Shown piece by piece: positions 61,369-64,000 of a stretch of 64,000 nt of DNA. Location: contig KN805371.1 of assembly GCA_000818945.1 (NCBI GenBank), positions 1,364,696 to 1,428,695 of the forward strand, given 5' to 3'. The stretch's first letter is position 1. The number at the start of each line of letters is the position of its first letter. Below the pieces are notes generated by a model. That model was not told the DNA's origin and made no database searches. It saw only the letters and a program-made list of their open reading frames with translations. The stretch comes from Schizochytrium sp. CCTCC M209059. Lineage: Eukaryota; Sar; Bigyra; Thraustochytrida; Thraustochytriidae. Position numbers and translations under genes: made by a program.

Positions 61369-64000
61369 CTAAGGTTCAATTTCGATCTCATCATCCGAGA
61401 GTTCCTTGGCGCTGACATGCATGTACGAGCTCAGAGCGGAATCATCCGTTAAATTTGGTTGTCTCCAGCGCGTAACAAGCGATTGAAATGAAGCTAGCTC
61501 ACTGTGGACAGACGTCGATAGCTGTAGAACGGGCGGGGCCCGAAAGCTGGCCGACCATTCCGACAGGTTTGTCTCTCGTTGTGCTTGAACGTCATATACT
61601 TGCGGACGCGTTACTTTGCCCTGCGCAAAGCTGAGACGCGCGCGCGACGAACGCGTTGCAGCGACGGCTCGACTTGCAACCGAGGTAACGTACGCACCTG
61701 GGAAAGCTCGTCCTGCAGACTCCATGGCCCACACGCCGGTGTCATTACGCAATCCGCTTCCAACAAAGACGTCAGCCAAGGAGAGATAATCGAGCGCTTC
61801 TGCAAGCTCGCCAATTTCCACATAGTGTTGTGGAGCATTGTATTGTACAAATGCACAAAGCGCATCAGCATCGAGTGCACAAGCCTGAGCGACCTGTTCC
61901 GGGTCAAAAGCAAGGCGCGCGCGTTCTGTTGGGCAGAGAGGACCAAGATTGCGGCCCGCAGCTTTACCCTTTTCCTCGTCGTACTCTTCGCCAAGCGTCT
62001 TGGCACGCAAGAGTTTGCCCACGGCATGATTGATGGAGTACACCGTATCCCGCGCGTTCGCGTCTTCGTCCTCTTCCTCGTTGTCACCATTATCTTCATT
62101 GTGGGCACGCCTCTTTGCCTTTCCGGCAGATACACCGCGCCCTTCCGTACGTTTCAGTTTTCGTTCAAGCGCGCGAACAGCAACCGACGGGGCCGGTCCT
62201 CGACGTCGGCGCTTGCCTTTCGCTTGATCCACTTGAGCATCGGGCCTTCCAATGCAATAAAATTGGAGCATTTGGATGGCACAACGTAGGTCTCCATTGG
62301 CACGTAGTGCCATGTCAAGAATAGCATTATCAGGAACAGACACGCCTTCTGCATCAGCAATGCTCCGCAAAACGCGGGTCAACCGACCGGGAGCGATGCG
62401 ACCCAGGTTCAAACTGAGCGCAGAGCTCATGATTTGGTCTGAGAACACGCGTCGCAGTGTCGTTGGATTCGCAGCATCTCCGTCGCTGGTACTGATGATA
62501 ATCATCGGTTGGCCTGCACGGACAGAGGCTTGCAAAGCGCGATGAAAGGTTGCCTGCGTTTCTGGTGTCTTTAGAAATGGGAGCTCCTCAATCAAGAGAA
62601 TCGATTGGGGCTTGTGTTGCTGACCTGATGACGCAGGTCCCATTTGCAATGCTGGAAAACGACTTGCCTGGATAAAACTTACAAAGTCGTTAATTTGCGA
62701 CACGTAAGGGATCTCCAAGCCTGAAGGCGGGCCCCTCATTGACACATCCGCACTTCTCATATCTCCACCGGGAAACGATGAAGGACGTAGAACATCGCTC
62801 TTCCAATGCCGAAGCTCTATCGCCAATTCTTTGGCGACAAGCTCAACACACAAAGACTTGCCTGCGCCGCTTGGACCGTGTAGCACCAGTGGATTGAGAA
62901 GAGGTCTGAATGTTCCTCGACTTGATTCCTGCATCCATTGGCGAATCTCCTCCACCTTTTTTTTTGCCACGGCTTTCATGAAAATATCAAGGCTCTCGGG
63001 CCTATGCTTGTCGCTCCAAAGTCCAGGCAAAGAAGGCACATCATGGTCCACATCATTCTTTTCTGAATGTGTCGTGAATTCCTTGCGCACGTTCCGTCCT
63101 TGCCTCTGTCGCTTTTGCTCGGCGCTTGCACTTGTCAGAGAAGACCCTTCAGATTGAAGTGAGATGCAAACTTGTTTCGCTGGAAGTGAGTCTGCATGCC
63201 TTCGTGTTCTTCGTGAGAGGCCTTTTCTCGTTTTCCGGGACACGAGCGGGCTCTCTTCTTCCTCTTCCTCCTCCTCTTCTTCTTCTTCTTCTTCTTCTTC
63301 TTTGTCTTCAGAAAAAGAACTAGCGTCTTTTGTGAATTTGTCTGCACCCACTCGGCCCGACGACGGCGGTGAAGAAGGCTTCTCACGAACCTCATCACAA
63401 GAAGTGCACTGTTCCGCCCCGGGTTCATTGATGAGTGTACACGTTGGACAGGCCCACTGTCCATTATGAAGGTCCGCGCGTCGATGTTGTTGACACAGAT
63501 GACAAACAAGCGCCTTGGCTGGATTTTTCAGAGTACATTCGGTACAAATCCACGAATGACTTTCCTGCGTCGGGCCTGAAGACTCGCTTGCGCCGTCGTT
63601 AACGTTTGAAGAATGTCTCGCGGATTTTCCTCTTGACGCATCATCTTTACCAACTTTCCTCGCACGACTTGTAGTAATCTGATCAGAGTACTCCTCCTCG
63701 TCGCTATCATCCAAGATACAGACTTCCAACTCTGGCGAAGGTGTGTGTCGCGGGCGCCGAGAACAGGTCCTGGTTTCACTGGCAACAGCACTTTTGCTCT
63801 TGCTGATGATGCCTGGAAGGCTCGCATCCTCGTCGCTTTGAGAGGAAGCATCAGCTACCATGTTGTCATTTTTAACCTCGTCCTTGTCACCTCCACGTTC
63901 GTCTTTGACGTCCTCTGCATCGTCTTCATCTTCATCTTCATCTTCATCTTCATCTTCATCCAAGAGCGATATAACTGCAGGAGCACGAGAAAAAGACTTG
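61369..64000 (-). CDS. RAD17: RAD17-like checkpoint clamp loader with two RanBP2-type zinc fingers (5' partial)
   Basis: The minus-strand frame runs from a TAG at 61369-61371 to the window end without a stop, so the N-terminus is outside; the first in-frame start inside the window is only a TTG. From about 864 visible residues, the N-terminus is acidic (Asp-Glu repeats from a CATCTT array at 63919-63960). Then come two RanBP2-type zinc fingers (WICTECTLKNPAKALVCHLC and WACPTCTLINEPGAEQCTSC) and a 17-residue poly-Glu. The AAA+ module follows: WSDKHRPESLDIFMKAVAKK, Walker A GPSGAGKS, and a Walker-B-like ILLIEELP. The tryptophan-Lys-Pro opening and downstream DLRCAIQMLQFY match RAD17/Rad24, which loads the 9-1-1 clamp at DNA damage. 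ATAD5/Elg1 is an alternative, but its known landmarks are not seen. The zinc fingers are not part of animal or yeast RAD17. Confidence 0.82.
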   Translation of the reverse strand, partial: KSFSRAPAVISLLDEDEDEDEDEDEDDAEDVKDERGGDKDEVKNDNMVADASSQSDEDASLPGIISKSKSAVASETRTCSRRPRHTPSPELEVCILDDSDEEEYSDQITTSRARKVGKDDASRGKSARHSSNVNDGASESSGPTQESHSWICTECTLKNPAKALVCHLCQQHRRADLHNGQWACPTCTLINEPGAEQCTSCDEVREKPSSPPSSGRVGADKFTKDASSFSEDKEEEEEEEEEEEEEEEESPLVSRKTRKGLSRRTRRHADSLPAKQVCISLQSEGSSLTSASAEQKRQRQGRNVRKEFTTHSEKNDVDHDVPSLPGLWSDKHRPESLDIFMKAVAKKKVEEIRQWMQESSRGTFRPLLNPLVLHGPSGAGKSLCVELVAKELAIELRHWKSDVLRPSSFPGGDMRSADVSMRGPPSGLEIPYVSQINDFVSFIQASRFPALQMGPASSGQQHKPQSILLIEELPFLKTPETQATFHRALQASVRAGQPMIIISTSDGDAANPTTLRRVFSDQIMSSALSLNLGRIAPGRLTRVLRSIADAEGVSVPDNAILDMALRANGDLRCAIQMLQFYCIGRPDAQVDQAKGKRRRRGPAPSVAVRALERKLKRTEGRGVSAGKAKRRAHNEDNGDNEEEDEDANARDTVYSINHAVGKLLRAKTLGEEYDEEKGKAAGRNLGPLCPTERARLAFDPEQVAQACALDADALCAFVQYNAPQHYVEIGELAEALDYLSLADVFVGSGLRNDTGVWAMESAGRAFPGAYVTSVASRAVAATRSSRARLSFAQGKVTRPQVYDVQAQRETNLSEWSASFRAPPVLQLSTSVHSELASFQSLVTRWRQPNLTDDSALSSYMHVSAKELSDDEIEIEP
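63258..63306. repeat. (CTT)n / poly-Glu coding microsatellite in RAD17-like gene
   Basis: Purine-rich (GAA/GAG on the coding strand) repeat giving about 17 glutamates between the zinc fingers and the AAA+ module. Confidence 0.9.

Noticed and set aside
61369..63963. TTG at 63963 as the true start of the RAD17-like gene
   Set aside because: The frame stays open to the window edge with protein-like codons, so the gene most likely continues beyond position 64000.

Overview
This is eukaryotic nuclear DNA from a protist. The genes are mostly intron-poor and packed on both strands, the intergenic stretches are GC-rich and full of microsatellites, and there are two N-filled assembly gaps (26335-27256 and 43177-43559). 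The gene set includes a centriole protein (CEP120), a central-pair axoneme protein (C1a-32/CLAMP type), a meiotic helicase (HFM1/MER3) and Cys-less pentameric ligand-gated channels. With the GC-rich codon use, this fits a flagellate-producing stramenopile, most likely a labyrinthulomycete (thraustochytrid). That placement is inference. No rRNA, tRNA, CRISPR or prokaryotic operon structure was seen.

Layout. 1-6.7 kb: a decayed aquaglyceroporin copy, a GC-rich non-coding stretch, a ~550-bp perfect GCAA repeat, then the intact aquaglyceroporin. 6.7-16 kb: an unrecognised 1225-aa protein (-), CEP120 (+) and a Qb-SNARE (-). 16.6-25.7 kb: a secreted FG-GAP protein (+), 2.2 kb of low-complexity DNA, a G-protein beta subunit (+, one intron), a SelW-like Cys-type redoxin (-, one intron), AIDA (+) and a possible transcription factor (-). 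26-32 kb: gap 1, the 3' end of an unknown gene (+), and HFM1/MER3 (-, one intron). 33.9-40.7 kb: eIF2B beta (+), a DUF2039/C9orf85-like zinc protein (-) and an importin-4/Kap123 karyopherin (+). 41.7-50.1 kb: AMPK beta (-), gap 2, a cluster of ACTTGC/GCAAGT motifs, two paralogous Cys-less pentameric channels (+), and between them a frame-broken stand-alone CBM48 gene (-) and a small unknown ORF (+). 50.3-56.9 kb: a C1a-32/CLAMP axonemal protein (-, one intron), COG2 (+, one intron), Dim1/TXNL4A (-) and a RING-H2 protein (+). 56.9-57.5 kb: a giant CAG/CAA repeat lying between two convergent genes. 57.5-64 kb: a myristoylation-type EF-hand protein (-) and a RAD17-like clamp loader carrying RanBP2-type zinc fingers (-, running off the window end).

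The genes form no single pathway. They are mostly conserved housekeeping functions: translation initiation, nuclear import, splicing, Golgi tethering, SNARE fusion, AMPK signalling, DNA-damage checkpoint, meiosis and cilia. The less ordinary parts are the paired Cys-less channels with the CBM48 gene between them, the two giant microsatellites placed against gene ends, the RAD17/zinc-finger architecture, and a one-intron, 5'-biased pattern shared by all five genes where I could resolve an intron.

Start codons were chosen as the first plausible ATG. Splice sites were inferred from GT-AG signals, reading-frame continuity and family similarity. All homology calls are from memory of the families, not from a search.
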